Origin: Dichetophora obliterata
Taxonomy: Eukaryota > Arthropoda > Insecta > Diptera > Sciomyzidae
Direction: 5' to 3'
DNA length: 64,000 bases
Assembly (NCBI GenBank): GCA_963920525.1
Contig: OY986435.1
Location: forward strand, 102,237,115 to 102,301,114
The notes beneath the pieces are model-generated. The model made no database searches. It was not told the origin of the DNA and saw only the letters and a program-made list of their open reading frames with translations. This document shows positions 44,934-56,190 of this stretch, piece by piece. Position 1 is the stretch's first letter; each line of letters starts with the position of its first letter. The position numbers and the translations under genes are program-made.

Positions 44934-46327
44934 TTCTTCAAAAAATTCATCAGTAGGTTGAACAATTAAATCTCTTGCTTCTTTACTTAAGGGACTATGT
45001 ACAATTTTCTTTGACTTTCTGAAACTAGATATAAATTGATCAGATGATATCATAAGCATTCAATTTGCTTCCATATGCCCCACAAATAATGCACGATCGA
45101 GTGTATTTCGTGTCAGTTAATACCTGCGTTACCTTACCATCTACCATTGTGAGAAACAATTTATGGTGAATGGTGATATTTTTCCCGTTCAAAATGAAGA
45201 CAGTCCAAAATGCATATTTGCGTATTAATGGCCTCTTCTTCTTCTTTAATAATTTCCGCAGTTTCCTTGTGAAAGGCAAATTTCACTGGTCTGCAGTATT
45301 TTGTAGATGAAGGATTTGGATTTTTCCATATATTCGCAATCTGCCTGTTCGTACTTGCTGCTTTGGAAGTTGATGGTTCTTCATAGGCTCCTTCAGTAGC
45401 AATGCAGTCAACCAGCCGAAGGGATACTAAAGACACCATAAACATATGCGCGTCGCTTACGCCTTCCTCAAGAGTTTGCTTTTACTCTTTTTGTGCCGAT
45501 GAGCCATCGCAGCCCCATTTAGAGATCCACTGCAGAGCTTGATAACCTCTTCTGGCATAGTTTGCAGTATTTGCTCAGCAGTATGGTCCAACAAAGATTG
45601 CAATTTTACCTCATCTGATGTTTCTGTTATGTTTCTTTCTTCCATTTGAGGCATGCAGCGGTCTTTCGCAATTACGATGGTTCTATAATTTGGGTAGCAG
45701 TGTACACCGATGGCCATTGTGGAACTTCTCACATTTTCATATTGCTGTTTTGTCATTTTAGTATTTATGAAGAGTGCCAATGCTGAATCAGGAGATAAGC
45801 ACTTGGTGGCCTTGTTGTTCTCCTGTGTTTACTGAGGTGTTGGAAAGGCAGTTAATACCCTTCATAGGCGATCTGGACTAGCTTTGGATGCACGTTTAAC
45901 AATCTCAGATTACAAGTGCCTTCGTGCGGAGTTGAATTGCTGCAGATAGGCTTTTTCGGCGAACTCTTTACCACAAGTTTCCAAGATCTCTGAAGTTTTC
46001 TTCTTTGAGAGCGGACAGAACTCCCAGTGAAAGGCTTCGTAGGTCTTCCTCTCTTAGTATTATGTTCATCTCCATCTTCAGGATCGATATCAGAACCACT
46101 TTCCTCGTCTAATTGACAATCGTATTCAAGAGTTTTTTTAGCCAAGTTTCGTTTGCCAGCTTAAATTTCGGCATCGATTTCGAACAGTGGGTAAAGCGCT
46201 TTTTTGAGCTGTCTACAATATTTTGACTGACAATATTTTCGCCAATGATAGCCGCGATGATAACATAATTTTTAAATTTGTTAACCAAATACAAATTAGC
46301 AAGAAAATCGTAAGTTACACTTTCCAT
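44934..46327 (-). pseudogene. RAG1-like DDE transposase relic, many frame breaks
   Basis: Several frames together trace one protein. The N-terminus lies near 46327 (MESVTYDFLANLYLVNKFKN). Then come KRGRPTKPFTGSSVRSQRR and, after a one-base shift, TSEILETCGKEFAEKAYLQQ. Next are SPDSALALFINTKMTKQQYE and, in another frame, ISKWGCDGSSAQ, a first catalytic Asp setting. FMVSLVSLRLVD, NPNPSSTKYCRPVKFAF, and LFLTMVDGKVTQVLTDTKYT with SCIICGAYGSKLN follow, i.e. an Asp followed after 16 residues by a CxxC zinc pair. The end reads SDQFISSFRKSKKIVHSPL. The order Asp, Asp, CxxC resembles the RAG1/Transib core, where the second Asp precedes a zinc CxxC. The segment that should carry the last acidic residue is deleted. 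The superfamily is my inference from memory of related, mostly unnamed proteins in aphids and Hydra. Confidence 0.6.
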
Positions 46328-47150
46328 AGCTCTTATGATTACGCGTAAGAGTTTTTGTGGGAAATATATTTGCTATGCAGATGCGCGGCTTTATATATAA
46401 AAAATGTGCGTAAAAAGGATTCTACCTGTTAACCAATTAAGATTTTTACCTATGGCGTTACCTGCGGTTGAATTCATTTACTGTATGATTATGCTTAATT
46501 ATGGGAATAAAAACGCATGATTAATACGTTTTCGTACAAACGTGAACACTTCAGCAAACGACAAGGTTATGCCTGTGTCGTATAAAAATAGTTTAGTTCA
46601 TATAAGGTGCCATGCTTATTTTGTAAAAAAGTGCTCTCCGGCGGAGAATGTCGGTTATAGTATATTCGGGAAAAAGTTTTGAAATACTTTAAACTTTCTT
46701 AAAAATATAACCAAGCTCTGCCGTCGCACGACGGTGTATGAATTTTTCAAAATTTGTTTAAACATAGAATTTTAAAAAAATATCTGAAATAAATACCATA
46801 AGACATAAATTGTAATAAAGTTTTTAATTTTTTATAAGGCATTTTACTGACCTTAATTAAAAAACAACTTTGTTCAAAAATTTTTCCCCGCTAAAAATTT
46901 GACGGTGTAAGAAATATGTAAAAAATTCAAATTCACAAAAAAAAATGAGAATGGACCTTTTGTTTTTACGCCGTTCAAAACGTTCCCGTTGACCTATTAC
47001 CCGCATGTTTCTTAACTAAAGTATGCTTAAGAAAACTGCATCATTAGAGCAGTGAAATGTGAAAAACGATTTTTGGCCGAATTTTGCCCGTGCACCTCTT
47101 TGTGACGCATATGGTATGGCATACAACAGTGAAAATGACAAATATCTTTT
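46328..47150. other. Non-coding stretch
   Basis: AT-rich with one GC-richer segment near 46640-46735 ('tccggcggagaatg', 'gccgtcgcacgacgg'). It may include the terminal region of the RAG1-like relic, but no inverted termini could be matched. Confidence 0.35.
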
Positions 47151-47154
47151 TGAG

Positions 47155-47240
47155 GAATCTGTATTGAGGCATCTGTATTGAGGCATCTGTATTGAGGCAT
47201 CTGTTTTGATGCATCTGTATGAGACATCTGTATTGAGGCA
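47155..47240. repeat. 14-bp minisatellite
   Basis: About six head-to-tail units of 'tgtattgaggcatc', the fourth and fifth with substitutions or a short deletion. Confidence 0.85.
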
Positions 47241-47368
47241 TCCACTGCTTCTTCGGCTTGAGTTATTTATTTTTTAATCATATAATCGCTTATATATATA
47301 ATTGCTTTTCCTTGCGGCTTCCTTGCGACCTTCTTCAAATTCAGCAAACAGCGTTGCCACCTCGATCA

Positions 47369-47700
47369 TCAAAATCCCCACCCTCGTGAGCTGACCCGGA
47401 TAGGGAGGATCTCCACTACTTCTTGACGACGAAAGTCGCCATCTAGTATGGCTAATTTTGATATGGGTCTCTTTAGAACTCCGCTATTGGTTTGGACATC
47501 AGCGGATCTGGTGATGCCATCTTTTCCACAGTAAAACTTTACGATTCGACCACGCTTCAATTGGCATTGCGAAGCATTTACATCACAGATGAGAACTAGG
47601 CAGCCAGCAGCAACCGGCTTTTTTTTTTTGATTCGCCCGGAGGTATGAAATCTTCCAAAGTAACGTATACCCGTCCTATACGCATGCACGATTTACATTC
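47369..47700 (-). pseudogene. BEL/Pao-type pol C-terminal fragment
   Basis: The minus strand reads GCLVLICDVNASQCQLKRG, then GRIVKFYCGKDGITRSADVQ and TNSGVLKRPISKLAILDGD. This is the small barrel domain after the integrase core in BEL/Pao and related LTR elements: a 'W/LxxGRI' motif, 'DGxxRxAxVxT', and 'RPxxKLxxL'. No LTRs, integrase core or other parts are adjacent, so only the tail of an old element survives. It is not part of the intact BEL element at 53821-62229. Confidence 0.72.
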
Positions 47701-47825
47701 TAAAATCTGCCCGAATCAGCCGGGACAGACAGAATGCACCTACGTACTAAAATATAACCCCTATTGGCAAATACTATTTTCCACTAAGCACATTAATTGG
47801 CTTTTCAGCTGAATTTAAAAATTGA

Positions 47826-50800
47826 ATATATGATGAATTTCATGTAAAAATCGAGATGCATTGAACCCGACCCCCTCAGATATCGATGAAATTTTGTTCA
47901 TAGCTAAATTTGATCAATACAAACAAACTCTCATTTTTAGAAATGACTGTTTTGCGAATTTTTGGGCGTGGCACAGTGGGAAAGTTTTCGAAAAAACGCG
48001 AAAATGGTCAAAAGGAGCTCCATTTAAACTACAATAACTCAGAATCGGCTGAACCGATTTCCATGATCTTGGTATCATTAAAAAGATATTTTAACAGGCT
48101 TTATGACACGTTTTATGACACAAAAAAAAATACACTGTAAAAAATTTATAAAAAAAAGAAAATTTTAACTAACGAAAAATCCAAAAAGATCAAGGGTTTT
48201 TTTTACAGTGTATTACTTTTTTAGAAAGGTTTATCCTTCACCTATACCATATCAAAAAATAAAAATGGGTTCTTTTTTAGTTTTTTTTTTATATAATTTT
48301 TTAAGTAGTGTCACTTCTAGTAATTGCCCTTATATTTTATATTTACAAGTTAAATAAATAAACATAGTCCTAGGAAAATAATGAATATGTTTTGACCCCA
48401 ATTTTTTAAGTAGTGTCACTTCTAGTAATACGTACCGAAAGTTTTCGAAATAATTCGAATAACAGCGAAAATATCAGGTCACATTCTTACACATTTACAA
48501 AATAGTTCAACAATTATAACATTTTTTAAATGTTTACAAATAAAAAACCATCAACCAATGTTTATATTATTTTCCATGTTTTTATTAATTTGTGTTTTAT
48601 TTTATTTACATTTTTTTTAAGTTAATTATTTGTAAGAAATTTTGCGCTGCTCAAATTTGGCACAGTCAGAATATCTGCGCACATGTACAAAAGTTTCATT
48701 TATCGGAATGAATGAATGAAAGCCTTGAGTTCCTGTTATAGTTTGAGCTTCTTTATATCTTGAAAATAGCTTTTCTTTAACGTTGTTGTATTCGTCAGCA
48801 TCTGCGTAAGCAACTTGTATGGTAGTCTTATATGTTTCTGATGCCCAGTGATAGAGTTGCCTCGTTGTCTGGATTTCATTTTTATTTGCAATACTATAAT
48901 TTCGATCACCTCTTTTCAATGTTCCTCCGATTCCATCACATGCAGATTTTCCGTGACTGGTAGCATAAAAGTGCCATTCAGCGTCAATACCAAAATCAGA
49001 TTTGTGATGGCATAAATTAATGAAGTTATATTTATTTTTATATTGTGCTCCTGCACCATCTGATACGTAAATGATTTTATTAATATTGTTGGTTATATTG
49101 GCCTTCACGAACTGTATCATTTTTTAAATATATAGATGAACTGCTATACTATCATGGGTATTGCAATCAGATATTATGGCGAAGCTTTTATGAGTTAATT
49201 TATCGTTATCTGAAAATAAACAAACAAAGGAAAAAAACAAATAAATAAAAAATATTAAATATTTTGATGAGTGTGGATGGATGTGTTTACTAATACCAAA
49301 ATATTAAAATAATTACCTTTGTAATAAATAACGAACGGATGTATTGTAGCCTGATCATTATTCCAATGGTATCCTTGCACGGCATCTTGTACAAGAAATG
49401 CATAATTTTCAGCAAAGTCCATTTGAATTAACATTTCTCCTGATAACAGAAACAGCTCTTTTATTGCTGATAAATTCAGATTGTCGCTTTGCTATGAAAT
49501 GATGCGGAATCAGAACTTTGATGTGTTTAGTAAAATCGCTGACAAATGATTCTGGGTTGTTGGTTAACGTTTCCAGAACATATCTAATCGTTGTATTCCA
49601 CTTTTTGTATATTATTTCTTCAGTTTGGTTATTTTCAAAATGTTTTAGCATATGCGTTTTTAGATTATTTAAATTTTTGAAGCAGTGACCACACATTGAA
49701 ACGCAACACTCGCTTTTTTCTATGTCACCATCACAAACAACGAATTTGAGAACATCTTTGTAGTCGGTAAATGTGCATTCTCTTTCAATACAAATTGATT
49801 TTAAGCCACTTTTTTCAAACATCAATTTCATATTCTGATGCAATGTGCATACACAGATATTTTGCTGGTTTCCAACTCCAAGTTTCATACAATTTTTTGG
49901 CCTTAACATTGTAAATTTTGTAAAACCCACTTTGGCCAAGGGATGCTTTTTTTAAATTCGTAGTAAGATTCGCTTAGTGAAGATAACATCAGTCTTTTTT
50001 GAACTTTTTCACGAAAGTTTCCTTGTTTAACAGTAATTGAATCTTGCGATCCTGGCATCATTCGGCTAATTTCATCATCTTCATAAAATAACTTGACTGT
50101 GCTTAGAGTTTCGGTTGGTAAACTACGTGTGCTCATTTTTAAAAGATTGATATCTGCAAACTTCGTTTTATTCCTTTGGATATCTTTACTTTTTTTGATA
50201 CAATCGTGAGATATATCATCCCCAAAACGATCTTTAATTTCTGCGTGACTCATATTGATTGGTAAGAGAGATAAAAGTTTTTGCTTTTCCAAAAGATTTG
50301 AGCTGTTCTCTATTTGATATTTGATGTTTTGCAAAATTTCTTCGTAAACGGCTTTGACGTTTTCAAGTTGCGCTGACAAATCAGACAATGGATGATCAGC
50401 TCCAAGTGAATCTGCTACATTTTCCAAAATTTGCAGTGATTTTCTATTTCTGTATGCATCTCGTTTGATATATTTCCTCTTAAGAGGCGACATTTGGTTT
50501 GGTAGATGAGGAATAATATGATCATTTATATTTTCAATGAGTTCGTTGCTTTCGATGTTTGCATTACGGCTAGTACAAGTTGGAAGTTCATTCAATTCTT
50601 CCCTAATTTCATCGCTGGGCGTTGTTGGTAAATAATTTGAGACTTCATTCTGCTCCACGTTGGATTCATTACGACTGCGCGCTTTTCTCAGTGTTTTCCG
50701 GCAAGTTTCGCAAATACGGCTAAAATGAATGCTGGCGACAGCTGGAAAATATTCAATTATATTTGCAGCCTCGTTTTCACTTATTTTACGAAGCGAAGCG

Positions 50801-52752
50801 CAACACTTATTAGATATTTTTATGCATCTGTACTTAATGTTTGAATTCATATTCACTCAAATTTTTAAAATATACGCGTAAAAATTGTAATGGGATATCT
50901 TGGCTTCTCGAAACTGTTTATAATTATGAGTTTCGGTACGTTCATCAGGTGCATTTATATAGCAATTTTTAAGGCAAGCAAGAACTTTTTGGGGTTAAAA
51001 CATATTCATAATTTTCCTGGGACAATGTTTATTTACACAGTACAACATTTTTCAGTTCATTGATTGCCAACTCAATTCTGAGAACTGTATGTAAAATTAG
51101 ACCCAAAAAGAAGAATTTCTGCATCATTCGTTTTGTCTTCTTACCTGCTAAAATATTTTTAATATCGATTTGAAGTTAGTAACTATCGTATAGGGGAATT
51201 TTTCACGTTTTATGCACAACAATATTTGGAGAAAACATTGACACCTTTTTTATGATTCTGAGAATTAAAAAAAAAGGAATAAACAAAATAATAAATAAAC
51301 CCACATTTAAGGGTGCTGATTATTTGGAAAGTTTTGCACAATTTGAAAGGTACAAGTGCTGAATCAGGTATATAGCCAGCCACCCTTAAAATATGCGCCC
51401 ATTTATAAGTACCTGGCCGTAAAATATTGAAAAATACGTAGTATTTATAGGTGTGCATTGATCGATTTTTGTCATTCAGGCAGTGCCGACGAATGCGAAC
51501 AGTGAAAGTGATTTTTCTCCAGTTTTTTAAAAGTGAATAACAACAAAACATGAAATATATCAATATGGAAAACAACAAGTGCCAAAATTTAGATGAATTT
51601 TGTTACGTTTGTGGTCATATCGTCCGAAAAATACAAAAAAAGATCGAAAAAATTTGTTTATTGAGCAATTCAAAATTTTTTTATTTTAAGGGTGGTGGCT
51701 ATAACTGATTTTTGAAATTCATATCTTTACTCAATTGCGAATAAAAGCGAAACGCGTGCATCGATTTTCATGACCTTTGTCTCATTTTGCTCATAGGTTA
51801 TGTGACTTTGAAAAAGTATATATGAAAAAGTAACTAGACTTGAAACTTATTTCCGTTTTGTATTTTTTATGAATTTAAAAAAAAAATATTTTTTTCTTCA
51901 TGCGCTTATTTTTAACTTGGAAACTGTGGCTTTTATAGGAAAACAATATATGAACAGATTAAGGAAATTGTAATTTTCAATTTTTTAAAATTTATTTCAA
52001 CTAAATCGGGCTAGTGGTTGCCGAGCTATGTCAAACAACAGGGCCTTAAACGTGATAAATTCCCCAATACGATAGTACTAACTTCAAATCGATATTAAAA
52101 ATATTTTGGCAGGTAAGAAGACAAAACGAATGATGCAGAAATTCTTCTTTTTGGGTCTAATTTCACATACAGTTCTCAGAATTGAGTTGGCAAATCATGT
52201 GTTGTACTGTGTTATTTTACCTGTAAATATAAAATATAAGGGCAATTACTAGAAGTGACACTACTTAAAAAATTATATAAAAAAAACTAAAAAAGAACCC
52301 ATTTTTATTTTTTGATATGGTATAGGTGAAGGATAAACCTTTCTAAAAAAGTAATACACTGTAAAAAAACCCTTGATCTTTTTGGATTTTTCTTTAGTTA
52401 AAATTTTCTTTTTTTTATAAATTTTTTACAGTGTATTTTTTTTTGTTTTGTTATAAAACGTGTTATAAAGCCTGTTAAAATATCTTTTTAATGATACCAA
52501 GATCATGGAAATCGGTTCAGCCGATTCTGAGTTATTGTAGTTTAAATGGAGCTCTTTTTGACCATTTTCGCGTTTTTTCGAAAACTTTCCCACTGTGCCA
52601 CGCCCAAAAAAACGCAAAACAGTCATTTCTAAAAATGAGAGTTTGTTTGTATTGATCAAATTTAGCTATGAACAAAATTTCATCGATATCTGAGGTGGTC
52701 GGGTTCAAAATTTCAGTTTTATCTCGATATTTAAATGAAATTCATCATATAT
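47826..52752. mobile_element. DNA transposon with terminal inverted repeats of about 0.5 kb
   Basis: Left TIR 47826 to about 48345 and right TIR about 52221-52752 are inverted copies from 'atatatgatgaatttcat' inward. They include the same 76-77-codon open frame (MINTNKLSFLEMTVLR...) in opposite directions. A second inverted pair lies inside: 51030-51215 against 52045-52215, while 50990-51040 pairs with 48350-48400. A 30-bp block 'aagtagtgtcacttctagta' is also directly repeated near 48305 and 48410. The body carries one transposase gene on the minus strand. The borders are AT repeats, so TSD length is ambiguous. Superfamily not named. Confidence 0.85.
48626..50856 (-). pseudogene. DDE-type transposase of the 47.8-52.75 kb element (two small lesions)
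   Basis: The start is MNMNSNIKYRCIKISNKCC at 50856, with a Cys-based N-terminal module (HFSRICETCRKTLRK). A long Ser/Glu-rich region and a coiled segment follow (LSAQLENVKAVYEEILQNIK). A frame change occurs in an A7 run near 49946-49952, after which HPLAKVGFTKFTMLRPKNC continues. A C2H2-like finger CGHCFKNLNNLKTHMLKHF comes next. The catalytic part starts EMLIQMDFAENYAFL near 49420, is split by a GT...AG intron (about 49213-49317), and resumes DNDKLTHKSFAIISDC. A TAA at 49124-49126 interrupts it just before MIQFVKANITNN. Then follow YVSDGAGAQYKNKYNF and FYATSHGKSACDGIGGTLK, conserved in many unnamed arthropod and cnidarian transposase-like proteins. Asp in MDFAEN and in SDGAGAQ are the likely first two catalytic residues. 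Confidence 0.75.
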
Positions 52753-53129
52753 AAAACGCGTATTTAAGTATACTTGATTCTATATAAATAAACAACATCG
52801 AATTAAATAATAGTAATTATCAATTTAAGGTACCCGAAAAATAATCAAAAACACTAAACTCATTTTAACTGGTTTGCGGCCATTGTCCAACCCAAGGACC
52901 TACGTGGAAATGAGATAAATCTCATATCCGCCAAATCAAAATCCCAATTAGTTGGATATGCATTTGGGCCAACGCAGGCATAAACTTGGGTGGAAATGAG
53001 ATATACTCTGGCACACCAATCCAGGTGATAGTGTGAGTTCAGTCTAATTTCAAATCAGGAAACCACGTGAGCACGTAAATCCCAATTCGATTAAAAATTA
53101 AAATATTGAATAATTAAAAAGTAAGTTTT
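52753..53129. other. Short non-coding gap
   Basis: Contains a direct repeat of 'gtggaaatgagata' (52910 and 53000) next to 'aacccaagg' and 'aaacttgg'. No gene seen. The 3' end of the Jockey-type LINE starts somewhere at its right side. Confidence 0.4.
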
Positions 53130-53820
53130 AAAAACGATTCATATTTGATGGTGCTTACTTTATAAAACATAATATCGAGACAAAAAAGAGAAACAGAACA
53201 ATCTCAATTACCAATATTACATTGTTATAAAACTGCGTTAGGTATAAAAGGATGAAGATAAATTGATTTAATTATTTAAATGTAATATAATTTTCCGTTT
53301 TAAGACGTCTACCGAATCAGAAAAATTAATCATGTTGAAGTTATCATTGAAATCACTGCACATACATCGTAAAGGTTCATGAAGAGCGTAATTAGAACTG
53401 CACTGACTCAACTTAACAAAAACAGAAAATGTCTAGTTCCTCTCCTTGGGATGTTAAAATTTAGAGCTGAGATGAGATATTCCGAATTAATCTCGCCACG
53501 AAGTAATTTATACAGAAACATGACATTAAGCATCATTCTTCTGCTTCTTAGGGGTTCCAACGACTATGACGTAAAGCAAAAAGTAAAAACTGTTTTTGAA
53601 CGGACTCTATGGCGTCGATGTAGACATTATATTGTGGGTTCCATACAACTGATGCATATTCAAGAATTGGCCTTACGAGAGAGGTATATAATAATTTAGT
53701 AGTAAAGGGATCACTGAATTCTTTAGTCCATCTTTTAATGAAACCAAGGACTCCTCTTGCCTTATTTATCACCATATTAACGTGGAGATTGAAGCGAAGT
53801 TTTGAATCCATAATAACACC
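53130..53820 (-). mobile_element. Jockey-type LINE, 3' part (left of the BEL insertion)
   Basis: Continuation of the LINE that resumes at 62230. The minus strand reads GVIMDSKLRFNLHVNMVINK, SLVRPILEYASVVWNPQ and, after frame breaks, RMMLNVMFLYKLLRGEINS. Near the end it has FNIPRRGTRHFLFL and FSDSVDVLKRKIILHLN. These are the thumb and C-terminal motifs of Jockey/CR1-like ORF2. The left border is approximate because no clear poly(A) was found. Confidence 0.8.
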
Positions 53821-54402
53821 TGTTAATTTGTATCAAAATCTTCAAGGAATGGACCTTAGTAGAATCACTAAAACCATTAATTTTTTGCTGCTTGATTTCG
53901 ATCTGTTTGGACCTTAGTTGAACCACTAAGACCAGTTGCTTGACACACTATTAAAAGAAACCTCACATTTTGTTCTGACCAGTTATTTAATTCTTATAAG
54001 TCTTTTATAAAGAAAAAATGCTTATACTGCATTCAAAAATAAACAAAAACTATAACACATATAATTTAATTACAAAAGAATGCATACGCTAATTTAATGG
54101 TTGCGTAAAAACAAAACGCTTACAAACAACCAAACTTTAATACATACAATTTAATTAACTAGAATGCATACTCTACAATTTAATAATATCGTAAAATAAA
54201 ATCGCTTACAAATAACAAAAAGTTTAATACATTTTAATTTAGTTAAAATGCATACGCTATAATTGCGTAATATAAAAAACGCTACAATATATTAAGTTAG
54301 CACAACTCATGACTAGGTCATTGATTGTGACATGAGCCCAACTGCTTATTCCTCAACATGTGTGCCTTGGCTGCTCCGCCGCGTTGAGCAGTTGCGATAA
54401 CA
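53821..54402 (-). repeat. BEL/Pao 3' LTR
   Basis: 582 bp. On the minus strand it starts TGTTATCGCAACTGCTC and ends ...CAAATTAACA. About five substitutions separate it from the 5' LTR over some 545 bp. Its first 34 bases, however, do not match those of the 5' LTR except for TGTTA and the shared CAGCCAAGG that follows. Confidence 0.9.
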
Positions 54403-54407
54403 TGAAA

Positions 54408-56190
54408 TTAAACCTCCGAAAAATGTTGTCTTGGCATCGGCTTTGGTATTGTTGGAGTTAAATTGATAGAGGAGTTTTTCTGACATTGCAATTTGATTCG
54501 CCACGCTGTAAATAGTGCAATTATAATTATTGACAGCAACAAAGCGGCCCCGCTTATGTATTGATGATGGACTACGGAGGGCTGCAGGTTAGCTGGCAAG
54601 TTCCTGATTTTTATAAGTTGACTTTGAAGATTGGTGATCTTATCCACTTGAGTTTGGAAATCTTCGATGTGCTCCCTTCCAGTTTTCATCTCAGTATATA
54701 TACTGGTATTAGAAATGGTTCCAAATGACGCATATGAAAGTAATTGTTGGCTCGACTGTTCTTCATGGCCTTGAAGAATGATCATGTTGTTTTTCAACAC
54801 GCAGCTTTGCTCGATGGTGAGAATTCCCGAACCCACAAGGTGTTCCCGTGATATGTCGTTGACGCAAACTGCAGAAAGTTCTATAACTGACATGGTTGCA
54901 AACATCCAGTTGTTTGTATGGTGCAATGCCGTGAAGGTGATGTTATTGTGGATTTTTGTGAAGTCACAATTTATTGCCGTTTTGTTGTTGAATAACTGGA
55001 TTTCACAAATAAAAGCAGGATACTCAATTCCGAATCTTGACTGTTGATTTGGACATATGCGAATATTTTCCATTAAAATCGTACATGTATTCAAATCTTC
55101 TATTGTCAACATTGCATATTGATCGCGATGATTGTTAACCGCCAAGAATTGTGTCTTCGGAATAATTGCTACCATGCCTTCGTTGAGTTTAGTAGGGATT
55201 GCGGTCAGCTTAAACAATGAATATGCTTCTGGATCCACCAGAGGTAGTTCTAGTAGGAACATTATGTGTTTCTCGTTCACCGCAGAACGCACGGTCATTA
55301 GTTCGTAAAATTGGAGTAGGTTTTCGTTGTCGGTAGGAAGAGTTCGTGTTGAAGGGAGATGAGCCTGAATTATCTGTAACTCTTGCTTCAGTTGTTGTGG
55401 AGTTAAGATCAATGGACTAATATTTCCGTTATGCGATTGAGTCAATGCATGAAGTAACTCTGATTGTATTTGTTGCATGTTTGTTGTGATCATTGACAGC
55501 TGAGTCACTAATGCCGTGAGCTGATTTGATTGTCGAAGTATTGTTGTTTCATTTTCGATGTGATTCATATCTTCATATATTGACCTTTGTAACTTATTGA
55601 AATTAACTTCGATTGCCTTCTCATCAATCTTTATTATATTCAACGTGTAATCAATTATTGATGTTTGATTGCGTAACAAATTCATGAGGTGTTCTTAATT
55701 GAGTTTGACATTCTCTATAGTTTTTGACATAGTCTCTGCGTAGTTTGAGTCTAGTACTCCAAACAGGGCATGGGCCATATTACCGACTATATTTAATGCT
55801 CCTCGCTTCTGCCGTTTTTTTGTCAGAAGCATTTCTTCTTGTAGCAATGTACTGAGCGTATGCTTGAAATGATGAATAATTGGAGCACATGATGTTTCTA
55901 TTGATGGCCTTATGCACATATCTATCAGAGTATTTATTCCTTCGTCTAGTGTTTTCATATCTGACCACATTGGGCTGAGGTCATAGAATACCATGAACGT
56001 CCAGTGTGCTGATGAAAGTTTTGTTGTGCCGATGTTTTCAAAATAGATTCCTGGTTCTTCCTTAAAATTAGTTATTTTTACTGATGAGGCAGGTACTAGT
56101 GGTAGAAAGAGAAGTGAAATTATGATAGTTGTGAAGATTCCTTGTGAAGTGTGTGACACCACTCTCCTCTTTGGGCGTGTACCTTCTTTG
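54408..56190 (-). pseudogene. BEL/Pao envelope-like (baculovirus F-type) gene, interrupted by one stop
   Basis: Envelope-like proteins in some insect BEL elements descend from baculovirus-type F fusion proteins. After the integrase tail the frame enters a hydrophobic stretch near 56110 (TTIIISLLFLPLVPASS), likely a signal or internal membrane segment. A furin-type site RQKR then precedes a glycine/alanine-rich fusion-peptide-like segment near 55800. A TAA at 55695-55697 stops this frame. The same frame resumes immediately (MNLLRNQTS from 55685) and runs 425 codons, with several Asn-linked glycosylation sequons and scattered Cys. It has one C-terminal membrane anchor (SGAALLLSIIIIALF) and a short cytoplasmic tail, and stops 6 bp before the 3' LTR. 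The single nonsense codon splits the fusion subunit. Confidence 0.82.

Noticed and set aside
45457..45520. Continuous frame through SLNGAAMAHRHKKSKSK in the RAG1-like relic
   Set aside because: The neighbouring frame gives the conserved ISKWGCDGSSAQ, so this end of the open frame is out of register after a frameshift.
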